31,197 nucleotides of DNA from Cytophagaceae bacterium (GCA_947471105.1 CANIYB010000003.1:1-31197); one strand, 5' to 3'; counted from the stretch's first letter, positions 7,933 through 15,833 are shown. Numbers and translations are program-made. Notes: generated by a model from the letters alone, not told the origin.

Positions 7933-8469
7933 TTATTGAATTCGATTCCCTTTCATCCTTTTGCTATTTACTTTTAAGCCTGAAAAGGATGATTTCATGA
8001 TCTCCAATCTAATTTTTGATTTATTGTACAGTAGATATTTATTCCCATCATACATTAATCGGCTAAAGGTGGTGCTACCTGATTCATCGACTAATTGATA
8101 AAAATATTCTCCTTTTTCGCCTAATATGGGAGCAAAGTGTAAGCTTTTTGCCTCACCAGCACCTGATTCAAAAGAGATAAGCAAATGATCCTGGGACTGC
8201 TTAATCAAAAGTCCAGGAGTCTGCTTCTCCAGTGTAATTCGGTTAATGGATTTGCCATTGACAATGAGTACTTTTCCGGATTTGATATTTGCCTCTGAAG
8301 CGTTTAACTCGCGTTCAAGAAACAAAGGATTGTCATTGTAAAATTGGATTTTCTCTAAAGGCAATTGATTTTCCTTAATTAAATTCATCAAAGATCCAGT
8401 TAATTGCGTCTTCTCAGAGCAAGAACTTAAAAAAAGAACGACCAAAAACAAAAATCCAAGTGCCCTCAT
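7933..8469 (-). CDS. Uncharacterised lipoprotein in the atpDC operon
   Basis: A 178-residue protein with a clear lipoprotein signal (MRALGFLFLVVLFLSS, then Cys17; lipobox LSSC). The mature part is hydrophilic and mainly predicted beta, with motifs such as VLIVNGKSINRITLE and FYQLVDESGSTTFSRLMYDGNKYLLYN that suggest a compact beta-sandwich or barrel. I do not recognise a family. Its start lies 3 nt after the atpC stop and a terminator follows the gene, so it is the last gene of the ATP synthase beta/epsilon transcript. This position could reflect simple co-transcription or a role linked to the membrane ATPase; nothing in the sequence decides. Confidence 0.8.
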   Translation of the reverse strand: MRALGFLFLVVLFLSSCSEKTQLTGSLMNLIKENQLPLEKIQFYNDNPLFLERELNASEANIKSGKVLIVNGKSINRITLEKQTPGLLIKQSQDHLLISFESGAGEAKSLHFAPILGEKGEYFYQLVDESGSTTFSRLMYDGNKYLLYNKSKIRLEIMKSSFSGLKVNSKRMKGNRIQ

Positions 8470-8472
8470 CGT

Positions 8473-8703
8473 TTATTGAACTCCCTCTGCCAAAACTAAA
8501 ACTTTGTTATTCAAAACTTCAACCACCCCACCCTCAATCTGAAAAGCTTGTTTATCTGCGACAAGTTCGCCCTTTTGTAAAGTACTTACAATAGCAGCGT
8601 GATCATTTAATATTTGAAACGACCCATCCACACCCGGAAGTGTTACAACAGAAGCTTCGCCAGCAAATACTTTACGATCAGGAGTTATAATTTCTAAATA
8701 CAT
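8473..8703 (-). CDS. atpC: ATP synthase F1 subunit epsilon (short form)
   Basis: A 76-residue epsilon subunit of the F1 central stalk, which couples gamma rotation to the membrane ring. It contains only the N-terminal beta-sandwich: MYLEIITPDRKVFAGEASVV, the GVDGSFQILNDHAAIVSTL signature and the closing strands GGVVEVLNNKVLVLAE. The C-terminal helical hairpin that latches and inhibits ATP hydrolysis in E. coli-type epsilon (about 135 residues) is absent. This short form is common in Bacteroidota, so it is not a truncation. The gene lies 6 nt after atpD and 3 nt before a lipoprotein gene in one operon. Confidence 0.94.
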   Translation of the reverse strand: MYLEIITPDRKVFAGEASVVTLPGVDGSFQILNDHAAIVSTLQKGELVADKQAFQIEGGVVEVLNNKVLVLAEGVQ

Positions 8704-8709
8704 TTTTTT

Positions 8710-10227
8710 CTATTTTGATGCCTCAGCAAGTAATTTTTCTCCTTTAGCCACTGCGTCATCAATGGTCCCAACTAAGTTAAATGCTGCTTCTGGTAAATAA
8801 TCGTATTCTCCATCAATAATTGCATTAAAACCTTTAATCGTGTCATTGATATCCACTAAAACGCCTTTTAATCCCGTAAATTGTTCAGCCACAAAAAATG
8901 GTTGAGACAAGAAGCGTTGAACACGTCTTGCGCGAGATACCACTAACTTATCTTCTTCAGATAATTCATCTAAACCTAGAATCGCAATGATATCTTGTAA
9001 TTCTTTGTAGCGTTGTAAAATCTCTTTGACTCTTTGAGCAGTATCATAATGAGAATCACCTAAAACTTCTGCTGAAAGAATTCTAGATGATGAATCCAAA
9101 GGATCCACTGCCGGATAAATTCCTAATTCAGCAATTTTACGAGATAATACCGTAGTTGCATCTAAGTGAGCAAATGTTGTCGCAGGAGCCGGGTCAGTTA
9201 AATCATCTGCTGGCACATAAACTGCTTGAACTGATGTAATTGAACCACGTTTCGTGGAAGTAATACGCTCTTGCATCGCACCCATTTCGGTTGCTAATGT
9301 GGGTTGGTACCCCACTGCAGAAGGCATACGACCTAATAAAGCCGAAACCTCTGAACCTGCTTGCGTAAAACGGAAGATATTATCAATAAAAAATAAAATA
9401 TCACGACCTGAACCTTCACCATCTCCATCACGGAAATGTTCCGCTACAGTTAAACCAGACAAGGCAACACGCGCACGAGCTCCAGGAGGCTCATTCATTT
9501 GACCAAACACCAAAGTAGCTTGAGATTTAGACAATTCGTTTTCATCCACTTTAGACAAATCCCATTGTCCCTCTTCCATCGCATGTTTAAATGCCTCACC
9601 ATATTTAATTACGCCTGATTCAATCATCTCACGAAGCAAGTCATTTCCTTCACGAGTACGTTCTCCTACTCCAGCAAATACAGAAAGACCTTCGTATGCT
9701 TTGGCAATATTATTAATCAATTCCATGATTAATACCGTTTTACCAACACCCGCTCCACCAAATAAACCAATTTTACCACCCTTAACATAAGGCGCTAATA
9801 AATCGATTACCTTAATCCCGGTAAATAAAACTTCAGTCGTTGTAGCTAATTCGTCAAACCTAGGAGCCGAACGGTGAATAGGCATCCCCTTATCAGATTT
9901 TGGCTGCTTGATTCCATCAATAGCCTCTCCTACCACATTAAACAAACGGCCCTTGATTCCCTCGCCTGTTGGCATAGTCATTGGTGTTCCCAAGTCGATC
10001 ACTTCCTGTCCCCTCTGAAGACCCTCAGTACCTTCCATGGCAATTGTACGAACTCTGTCCTCACCTAAATGTTGTTGAACTTCTAAAATAAGTCCTTGAC
10101 CATTTGATTTAGTAACAGAAAGTGCATTTAAAATTGCTGGTAATGTTGATCCCTCTCCTTCAAAACTCACATCGACTACAGGTCCAATTACTTGTGCAAC
10201 CTTCCCTTTATTTACTGCGTTTGCCAT
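8710..10227 (-). CDS. atpD: ATP synthase F1 subunit beta
   Basis: A 505-residue catalytic subunit of F1. Visible motifs are the P loop GGAGVGKTVL at about residue 157, GERTREGNDL, the Walker B region ILFFIDNIFRF, the ALLGRMPSAVGYQPTL loop and the DELSEEDKLVV element near the C terminus. It synthesises ATP from ADP and phosphate at the alpha-beta interface. The beta and epsilon genes are separate from the rest of the ATP synthase genes, as in many Bacteroidota. A full-consensus promoter lies at 10301-10331 and gives a leader of about 70 nt. atpC and a lipoprotein gene follow. Confidence 0.98.
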   Translation of the reverse strand: MANAVNKGKVAQVIGPVVDVSFEGEGSTLPAILNALSVTKSNGQGLILEVQQHLGEDRVRTIAMEGTEGLQRGQEVIDLGTPMTMPTGEGIKGRLFNVVGEAIDGIKQPKSDKGMPIHRSAPRFDELATTTEVLFTGIKVIDLLAPYVKGGKIGLFGGAGVGKTVLIMELINNIAKAYEGLSVFAGVGERTREGNDLLREMIESGVIKYGEAFKHAMEEGQWDLSKVDENELSKSQATLVFGQMNEPPGARARVALSGLTVAEHFRDGDGEGSGRDILFFIDNIFRFTQAGSEVSALLGRMPSAVGYQPTLATEMGAMQERITSTKRGSITSVQAVYVPADDLTDPAPATTFAHLDATTVLSRKIAELGIYPAVDPLDSSSRILSAEVLGDSHYDTAQRVKEILQRYKELQDIIAILGLDELSEEDKLVVSRARRVQRFLSQPFFVAEQFTGLKGVLVDINDTIKGFNAIIDGEYDYLPEAAFNLVGTIDDAVAKGEKLLAEASK

Positions 10228-10300
10228 TTGATAATTAAATTAATGATTAGCTAAAAACTAATGTTTGACATCTACCTGAATGCCTTGTACATTCGGAATG

Positions 10301-10331
10301 CAAAATTAGTCTGTAAATTCCAATTACCAAA
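10301..10331 (-). promoter_or_regulatory. Promoter of the atpD-atpC operon
   Basis: The minus strand reads TTTG (10331-10328), a 19-nt spacer, then TAATTTTG (10308-10301). This is an exact fit to the Bacteroidota primary sigma consensus TTTG-N19-TAnnTTTG. Confidence 0.75.
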
Positions 10332-10446
10332 ACTCCCGTTTGGATTTTTTTGCTATTTTTATACAAAATCAGCCTATTTCTTTGAATGAATTAAAGTTTA
10401 TGCTGAAATTTAAATTTCCAATTGCACATTATCTTAAATTAAATCA

Positions 10447-12624
10447 TTGAGCAAACAACCATTCACTTTTAATACCTGGGGCTTTCTCCTTTTAAATGGC
10501 CTCGGATTAGCATGCCTAAGCTATTTTTTTTTGGAGGGCATCCCTGTTTTTAATACTCAAATTGCCAGTGAATTAATTCCAGTTCAAGGAGTTATAGACC
10601 AAAATTCATTGGGCCAGTTAAGCTCCACCCTTTTTTTAATTCGGCAACATTATGTGTTTTTCCCTGTTGAGCTATCCACGGTCCCATTCCTCCTATTTTT
10701 CATTTTTTCCTTGATCGGAATTAGCTATTTAATCATAAGTTTTAAAAAATGGTCTAACATATCATGGCTATTTATCTTATCTGGAATTTTGCTTTGGTTA
10801 GCCATCATATTAGTCAAAAATGCCGAACAGCCCATTGAAACGTTTTATGAAGTGCTCTTTTCCCAATGGATTTGGCTTGGAATTATTAGTTTATTTTTAA
10901 CAACTATTCTCTTTTCGAATACGATATGCCTGTTTTTATTACAATTGGGTCATTCGTCGACTAAAAAAGAAAGTCAAAAAAAATGGCTGATTCTTTTTGG
11001 TTTTTATGGCGTAAACCTAATTTTCAGTTTTGGCCACTTGATTGGTAATTTTCAGGCAAAAGCCTATATCCCTAGTTTTGTTTTTTGGATTTCAAGCATC
11101 TTTCTAGGTCTTTTTCAAAAGCATAAAAAACAAGAGGACAGTTCATTGGTTTTGGGATTAGCATTTTTAAGCTTATCAACTGCCTTATTAATGCTCTACA
11201 CGTCTAATGATCCTGGAATTAGGGCAATAGAAACGTGGGGCTTAATATGCCAATTAATCATACTCGTTTTATTTCCATTGTTTATCATCAGGAATTTCAA
11301 CGGTTTGATAAAGTTAAATTTGCCAATATATAAGGTAGTAGACAAACCCCAATTCCTACCTACCTATATTTTATTTATCGGGGTTTTAATTTTAGGCTCT
11401 GCTTTTGTTTTTGCTTTAAATGGAGGAGCTTATCACCAAATGACAGCGGCAAAATACAATGCCGACGGCGAATTAGCTCAAATTTTAAAGGATCCTTTTC
11501 TCGCCGAGATCAACTATAAACAAGGTTTGATTCACAGTAAACTCAATGCCAAAAGCAATACAAGTTTAGCACGCATCGCCTACCAAGAAAATAAGATAGA
11601 GGAATTAGCCTACTATTTGTCGACAAGCCAAGTAAAATTCCCCAATGAGAAAATTACCATTGCATTAAGCACCATTTATCAGAATGAAAATCACCTATTC
11701 GAATCTTTATTTGCCTTGCAAAGCGCTCATCAAAAAATGCCAGAAAGCATTGAAATCATAAGCCAATTAGCCTATACTTTTGAAAAATTAAATCAATTAG
11801 ATTCATCGGTTTATTATCATCAGAAAGCTTTTGAATACGATCCTGAATCTGCTTTAACAAGGGCTAATTTTCTTTACATTATAGCCAAATACAATAAAAA
11901 AACAATCTTGCCTGATACCGATCCAACTACCCGAGATCCAGCCATTTTAGCGAATTTATGGGCCATTGGTATTCTAAAAAATCAACGAATGGGTTCAAAG
12001 TCTGTAGAAAGTACGTTCAAGCCAAGAGTAGATGTCAGGGATCTAGCTATGATTTACAATTCTATTCCATACTTCAAGGAAAAACAAAATTCACTACCCA
12101 TTCACGAAATGGCCAAGGATACAAAAATTTTAACCCTATTTCCTGAAATCAAATTAGCCGAGGCGATGCAAGATTATTTTCATGGAGACCCTTTAAATTC
12201 TTTAGAAAAAATCGCTCTATACATCGATGTTCAACCCATTGACCAAACACAAGGCCTTGAATCTTTACTCGATTTTTGGCATCAAGCATCTTTAATCCCC
12301 ACAACAAGTCCAAAAATTTCAAATAAATCGGAGGCCAAGTCGGCAGTAAAAAAATATCCATTCCAATTAAATACATTGAAGAATGCGATTCCATTTCTTA
12401 GTAAAAAAGAAGCATATGATGCAAGTTTAGCCGCATTAAGATGGAACAAAGAAGTACCCGATTTTTATCCGCTTTACGCATTGCAAGCATTAGAAATAGG
12501 CGAAATCGAATATGCCAAAGAGGCCATGAATTCATTGAAAAAAATAAACCCTGAAATGTTCAAGGCAAATATAAAGCCATTTGAAAGCCATTTAGCCACA
12601 GCAATTCAAAGACAAAAATTTTAA
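10447..12624 (+). CDS. Multi-spanning membrane protein with C-terminal TPR domain
   Basis: A 725-residue protein of unknown function. The N-terminal ~325 residues hold about nine hydrophobic segments (around residues 10-28, 75-97, 106-122, 143-165, 180-200, 208-224, 234-252, 265-282 and 304-324). The remainder is soluble and helical, with TPR-like repeats around residues 380-480 (FESLFALQSAHQKMPESIEI, then QLDSSVYYHQKAFEYDPESA) and further helical pairs to the end. Translation appears to start at TTG: the in-frame stop at 10435 leaves no upstream ATG, and the next in-frame ATG would delete most membrane segments. It is divergent from atpD and followed 4 nt later by the rpsJ promoter. The topology suggests a membrane-anchored scaffold for protein partners. 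Confidence 0.82.
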   Translation: MSKQPFTFNTWGFLLLNGLGLACLSYFFLEGIPVFNTQIASELIPVQGVIDQNSLGQLSSTLFLIRQHYVFFPVELSTVPFLLFFIFSLIGISYLIISFKKWSNISWLFILSGILLWLAIILVKNAEQPIETFYEVLFSQWIWLGIISLFLTTILFSNTICLFLLQLGHSSTKKESQKKWLILFGFYGVNLIFSFGHLIGNFQAKAYIPSFVFWISSIFLGLFQKHKKQEDSSLVLGLAFLSLSTALLMLYTSNDPGIRAIETWGLICQLIILVLFPLFIIRNFNGLIKLNLPIYKVVDKPQFLPTYILFIGVLILGSAFVFALNGGAYHQMTAAKYNADGELAQILKDPFLAEINYKQGLIHSKLNAKSNTSLARIAYQENKIEELAYYLSTSQVKFPNEKITIALSTIYQNENHLFESLFALQSAHQKMPESIEIISQLAYTFEKLNQLDSSVYYHQKAFEYDPESALTRANFLYIIAKYNKKTILPDTDPTTRDPAILANLWAIGILKNQRMGSKSVESTFKPRVDVRDLAMIYNSIPYFKEKQNSLPIHEMAKDTKILTLFPEIKLAEAMQDYFHGDPLNSLEKIALYIDVQPIDQTQGLESLLDFWHQASLIPTTSPKISNKSEAKSAVKKYPFQLNTLKNAIPFLSKKEAYDASLAALRWNKEVPDFYPLYALQALEIGEIEYAKEAMNSLKKINPEMFKANIKPFESHLATAIQRQKF

Positions 12625-12627
12625 TTA

Positions 12628-12659
12628 TTTGGGAATCAGGATTAATCCGCCTATATTTG
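12628..12659 (+). promoter_or_regulatory. Promoter of rpsJ
   Basis: TTTG (12628-12631), a 20-nt spacer and TATATTTG (12652-12659) match the Bacteroidota consensus. The predicted transcript start is near 12666, about 65 nt before the chosen ATG. Confidence 0.72.
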
Positions 12660-12729
12660 CAGTATAAATACCATGTCTAACGGAGTTAATGGTTCTTTCG
12701 TTATTCATTCACTTAATGAACCAAATCAT

Positions 12730-13035
12730 ATGAATCAAAAAATTCGAATTAAGCTGAAATCATTTGATCACACGTTAGTGGACAAATCAGCAGAAAAAAT
12801 TGTAAAAGCTGTTAAAGCTACGGGTGCTGTTGTTTCTGGCCCGATTCCATTGCCAACAAAAATCGAAAAATTCACTGTTTTAAGATCCCCACACGTTAAC
12901 AAAAAAGCGCGTGAGCAATTTCAATTGTGTACTTACAAGCGTTTAATTGACATCTTTTCATCATCTGCAAAAACAGTAGATGCATTGATGAAATTAGAAT
13001 TGCCCTCAGGAGTAGACGTAGAAATCAAAGTTTAA
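12730..13035 (+). CDS. rpsJ: 30S ribosomal protein S10
   Basis: A 101-residue S10 protein, a component of the 30S head and, as NusE, of transcription antitermination complexes. The family signatures KIRIKLKSFDH, GPIPLPTK, RSPHVNKKAREQF and the C-terminal LELPSGVDVEIKV are intact. The start at 12730 (MNQKIRIK) gives the usual length; an in-frame ATG at 12673 would add 19 unusual residues. The gene has its own promoter and terminator, and neither fusA nor rplC is adjacent, whereas S10 normally heads or sits inside the S10/str ribosomal operon. It is therefore a detached copy or a second copy. All conserved regions look functional. Confidence 0.95.
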   Translation: MNQKIRIKLKSFDHTLVDKSAEKIVKAVKATGAVVSGPIPLPTKIEKFTVLRSPHVNKKAREQFQLCTYKRLIDIFSSSAKTVDALMKLELPSGVDVEIKV

Positions 13036-13056
13036 GGACTTTAATACTTTATACAT

Positions 13057-13088
13057 AAAAAAAGCCCTCAGAAATGAAGGCTTTTTTT
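13057..13088. terminator. Bidirectional terminator between rpsJ and the deacetylase gene
   Basis: An A tract, GCCCTCA (13064-13070), loop GAAA, TGAAGGC (13075-13081) with one mismatch, and a T tract to 13088. It ends rpsJ on the plus strand. On the minus strand it overlaps the deacetylase stop codon (13087-13089) and can terminate that operon too. Confidence 0.82.
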
Positions 13089-13935
13089 ATAAATATACGG
13101 TACGAGCTTTTTCCCAGTTTACCTTTTGGTCCGCTTCGACTAAATCAATAAAGTCTCTGCCGATCATCAGTCGTTCCAATTTAGATAATGCCCCCGCCAG
13201 GCCATAATAGGATTTAAACTTGCGAATCATACTTAAATCCTGAATCATCGGTTGGCCCGCGTCAAAATCCCTAGGGTGAAAATAAGTCATCACATATTTT
13301 TGCTGGTCCCAAAGTTTAGCCAAAATGGCATCAGGTAACAACCTGAAATACCCCCCTCCTGAAAAGATAACAGGCAGACCTAGTATGGAAGTAACGTTGA
13401 TGGGGAATTCCTTGAGTTTATATCCATCCAAATCAACCCAACAAGGTTCTTGTTGGCCAAAATTAGCAAAGCCCCCATGCGCTCTTTTCGCAGGAAATAT
13501 CGAGCAATCTATTTCGATTCCTTGCTTGATCAACTCACTAAATACCCATTTATTTGATTCCATTAATGAGAATCCAGGAGCACGATAAGCTCTAATTTTC
13601 TTCCCTGTAATACCTTCTAAGCTTTCTATAGACCGCTTTAAATCTTCAGCAAAAGCAATTCTATTTTGCTGGTAGGCCAACTGGTGCAAATCAGAATGCG
13701 TGGCTATTTCGTTGCCTGATTCAGCTATTTTTTTGATGATTTCGGGGTATTTCCTAGCCACCCAACCCAAGCAAAAAAAAGTCGCTTTTTGATTATTTCG
13801 ATGCAGCATTTCCAAAATCCGATCTACATTTTCATGAATCCTAGATGGAAATTTAGCCCAATCGTCCTCTGTCCTCGTACTAGGATGATCTAACAAATGA
13901 AACCACTCTTCGATATCAAAAGTTAAAATTGTCAT
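13087..13935 (-). CDS. Polysaccharide deacetylase (NodB fold, DUF3473-like)
   Basis: A 282-residue carbohydrate esterase family 4 protein that should remove N-acetyl groups from a glycan or glycan precursor using a divalent metal. The NodB motifs are visible: TFDIEEW with metal-binding and catalytic Asp7, THSDLH with His80 and His84, and RAPGFS with Arg118. A late FHPRDFD supplies a further conserved His. The overall pattern, with WFH after the first motif and a C-terminal DUF3473-like region, resembles deacetylases of exopolysaccharide and exosortase-linked loci. No signal peptide is seen, so a cytosolic or inner-face role is likely. The start codon abuts the formyltransferase stop, so it is the last gene of the trio. 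Confidence 0.88.
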   Translation of the reverse strand: MTILTFDIEEWFHLLDHPSTRTEDDWAKFPSRIHENVDRILEMLHRNNQKATFFCLGWVARKYPEIIKKIAESGNEIATHSDLHQLAYQQNRIAFAEDLKRSIESLEGITGKKIRAYRAPGFSLMESNKWVFSELIKQGIEIDCSIFPAKRAHGGFANFGQQEPCWVDLDGYKLKEFPINVTSILGLPVIFSGGGYFRLLPDAILAKLWDQQKYVMTYFHPRDFDAGQPMIQDLSMIRKFKSYYGLAGALSKLERLMIGRDFIDLVEADQKVNWEKARTVYL

Positions 13936-14709
13936 TTATATCCACCTAAAAAATAGGGCTCCATTTTTTTTAAAAGTAACTACGTCTTGCCGACTAGGAA
14001 ATGAAAAATACGTTAATTCTTCCTGTGGGTTTGGGATCAGTGTGTAGGATTTGTCTCGAATTAAAATCATGGATTCTAAAATACAATCCATGCCTAAATC
14101 TTTCGTGTATTCGATGAGTTCCTCCTGAGTTCTTCCGGCAATTTCCACTTTCTTTTGCACGACGATTGGCCCAGAATCAATGCCCTCATCCACAAAAAAT
14201 ACAGAAACCCCAGTATACTTTTCTTGATTCTTTAATACCCAAAAAGAGGGCATTAAGCCCCGGTACTTGGGCAATAAAGCCGTGTGAAGATTGATCGTCC
14301 CTTGGGTAGGTATGTCCAAAAGCGCTCTTTTAAATACCTGATTTCCGCCAATAGACACAAATAAATCCGCTTTAAGATCTGATAGTATTTTTAAGTTTTC
14401 TGGAGAATTTATAGACCCCTCCAAGGTAAATAGTGGTACAGAGGCTTGCCTTAACACGGCCTTTACCGAATGCCCAGGCGTCAATTTTGACTTGATAAAT
14501 TTGAGAGAAAAATAGATGAAAAATTCTAGGCCAAAAACATCCAAAGTCTTTTTCATTTTGGCAAAAAATGATTCTCTTTTACCAAAAGGGGAAACCTCAA
14601 AAAGCACTGTACCTACCCATTCGATATCCTCAGGCATTCCCTCGTGCAATTTTTTAATGGCCTTTGGTAAAAAAAACGGATCATCCTGTGTCAATAATAC
14701 TACTCTCAT
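13936..14709 (-). CDS. Formyltransferase-family enzyme
   Basis: A 257-residue protein with the N10-formyltetrahydrofolate-dependent formyltransferase fold. The catalytic triad is visible: Asn140 and His142 in INLHTALLPKYRG and Asp178 in DEGIDSGPI. Its length is below methionyl-tRNA formyltransferase (~310 residues) and the C-terminal tRNA-binding OB domain is missing. Together with the adjacent glycosyltransferase and deacetylase, this argues for formylation of an amino sugar in a surface glycan rather than Met-tRNA. The substrate is inferred. The start overlaps the glycosyltransferase stop by 4 nt and the stop abuts the deacetylase start, so the trio is translationally coupled. Confidence 0.85.
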   Translation of the reverse strand: MRVVLLTQDDPFFLPKAIKKLHEGMPEDIEWVGTVLFEVSPFGKRESFFAKMKKTLDVFGLEFFIYFSLKFIKSKLTPGHSVKAVLRQASVPLFTLEGSINSPENLKILSDLKADLFVSIGGNQVFKRALLDIPTQGTINLHTALLPKYRGLMPSFWVLKNQEKYTGVSVFFVDEGIDSGPIVVQKKVEIAGRTQEELIEYTKDLGMDCILESMILIRDKSYTLIPNPQEELTYFSFPSRQDVVTFKKNGALFFRWI

Positions 14710-15464
14710 TTCTTAGTTTTAAATAATTGGAAAATTTTACGCAGTGGTTTCAAAGCTAAGGTAAACCAATATGGATTTAAATGATTCACTGACCAAGCTT
14801 TTCGATCTTCCGTATTTGCAATGAGGCGATGCTTAAATGAGGCCGTACTTGTGCCCCCATTTCGCATCGTCATTAAAACCTTAGGCAAATATAAAGCTGT
14901 CATTTTATTCTTATACAATGCTCTTAGCATCCATTCGTAATCTGCTGAACATGTAAAATCCGTTCTATAAGGACCGTTTTTATCCGCCGAAGACTTTTTA
15001 ATATAAAAAGACAAATGCGGAGGCATCCAACCGTAAAGCCATTGTTTTTCTTGATATGCCCCTGCCGTCCAATAACGAACAATCTTTTGTGGATTTTCAG
15101 GATTTACATATTGCTTATCGCCGTACACCACATCCACTTGGTTTGATTCAAAGGTAGCAACAACAGAACTTATGACATCGTTAGACGGATAAAAGTCATC
15201 TGCGCCAATCATCCCTATGACATCCCCTTGAATTAATTTTAAGCCCTTGTTCATCGCATCATAAATTCCCGCATCTTTTTCAGATATAAAATGGATGGAT
15301 GAACCAAAAGATTTCAAAATTTCTAAACTCCCATCAGTAGATCCCCCATCAATGACCCAATATTCTACATTCGGATAATCTTGGGCCAGTACGCTCTCTA
15401 TGGTCTGCCTAAGGGTAGCAGCCGATTGATAAGAGACAGTAAGGATGGAGACTTTCAAATTCAA
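14706..15464 (-). CDS. Family 2 glycosyltransferase
   Basis: A 252-residue GT-A fold glycosyltransferase that should transfer a sugar from a nucleotide donor to a glycan acceptor. The N terminus KVSILTVSYQSAATLRQTI, VIDGGSTDGS, the DAGIYDAMNKG segment and the metal-binding IGADDFYP (Asp89-Asp90) are typical of GT2 enzymes of surface-polysaccharide loci. The start is not an ATG: two in-frame TTG codons at 15464 and 15458 are both possible, the second giving MKVSILTV. It is the first gene of the three-gene operon and has a TATCTTTG -7 element at 15476-15483 with a very short predicted leader. No membrane segment is clear, so cytosolic or peripheral location is likely. Confidence 0.88.
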   Translation of the reverse strand: MNLKVSILTVSYQSAATLRQTIESVLAQDYPNVEYWVIDGGSTDGSLEILKSFGSSIHFISEKDAGIYDAMNKGLKLIQGDVIGMIGADDFYPSNDVISSVVATFESNQVDVVYGDKQYVNPENPQKIVRYWTAGAYQEKQWLYGWMPPHLSFYIKKSSADKNGPYRTDFTCSADYEWMLRALYKNKMTALYLPKVLMTMRNGGTSTASFKHRLIANTEDRKAWSVNHLNPYWFTLALKPLRKIFQLFKTKK

Positions 15465-15475
15465 ATATTAAAGAA

Positions 15476-15483
15476 CAAAGATA
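15476..15483 (-). promoter_or_regulatory. Candidate promoter -7 element of the glycan trio
   Basis: The minus strand reads TATCTTTG, matching TAnnTTTG. It lies about 12 nt before the first TTG start candidate, which implies a nearly leaderless transcript. No -33 element was found at normal spacing. Confidence 0.35.
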
Positions 15484-15544
15484 GAAAATCATCGCATTGT
15501 TTTCCCTTTCCCCTGCGCCTCAGATTTTTTTTTTCAATGAACAC

Positions 15545-15574
15545 TTGAATAAAATATAAATTTTCGTACCTTTG
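15545..15574 (+). promoter_or_regulatory. Promoter of rpmH and downstream genes
   Basis: TTG (15545-15547), a 19-nt spacer and TACCTTTG (15567-15574) match the Bacteroidota consensus. The expected start of transcription is near 15581, about 37 nt before the rpmH ATG. Confidence 0.7.
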
Positions 15575-15617
15575 CAAACCCAATTCGAAACTGTTGGGGA
15601 TTTAATAATTAATAGAA

Positions 15618-15773
15618 ATGAAAAGAACTTTCCAACCCTCGGTTAAAAAAAGGAAGAATAAGCATGGTTTCCGTGAGCGCATGTCGACTGCGAATGGTCG
15701 TCGTGTTTTAACTGCGCGTCGCGCAAAAGGACGTCATAAGCTTTCAGTTTCTGACGAAAAGAGAGGAAAATAA
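15618..15773 (+). CDS. rpmH: 50S ribosomal protein L34
   Basis: A 51-residue, very basic ribosomal protein read directly from the sequence. It begins MKRTFQPSVKKRKNKHGFRE, continues with RMSTANGRRVLTARRAKGRH and ends KLSVSDEKRGK. These are the L34 signature (KRTFQPS, HGFRxRM, GRRVLxARRAKGR). The C-terminal KLSVSDEKRGK tail is a few residues longer than the 44-47 residues common elsewhere, as usual in Bacteroidota. It lies 37 nt downstream of a consensus promoter and 60 nt upstream of rnpA, the nearly universal rpmH-rnpA pairing. The usual dnaA/oriC neighbour is not in this window. Confidence 0.97.
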   Translation: MKRTFQPSVKKRKNKHGFRERMSTANGRRVLTARRAKGRHKLSVSDEKRGK

Positions 15774-15833
15774 GCCATAATTCTAAGAAAGGCTGATTTC
15801 TGGCTCGCTGTTGCTTAAAAAAGTATTCTTGCC

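Noticed and set aside
8473..8703. Truncated atpC pseudogene
   Set aside because: The complete N-terminal beta domain with intact start and stop is the normal short epsilon of Bacteroidota.
9254..10068. Two plus-strand reading frames antisense to atpD
   Set aside because: They mirror conserved atpD codons and show no independent start signals or family features.
11958..12394. Reading frames overlapping the membrane/TPR gene on both strands
   Set aside because: The host gene has coherent TPR-like sequence; the overlapping frames are short and compositionally random.
13936..14709. Methionyl-tRNA formyltransferase (fmt)
   Set aside because: The protein lacks the C-terminal tRNA-binding domain and sits in a glycan operon.
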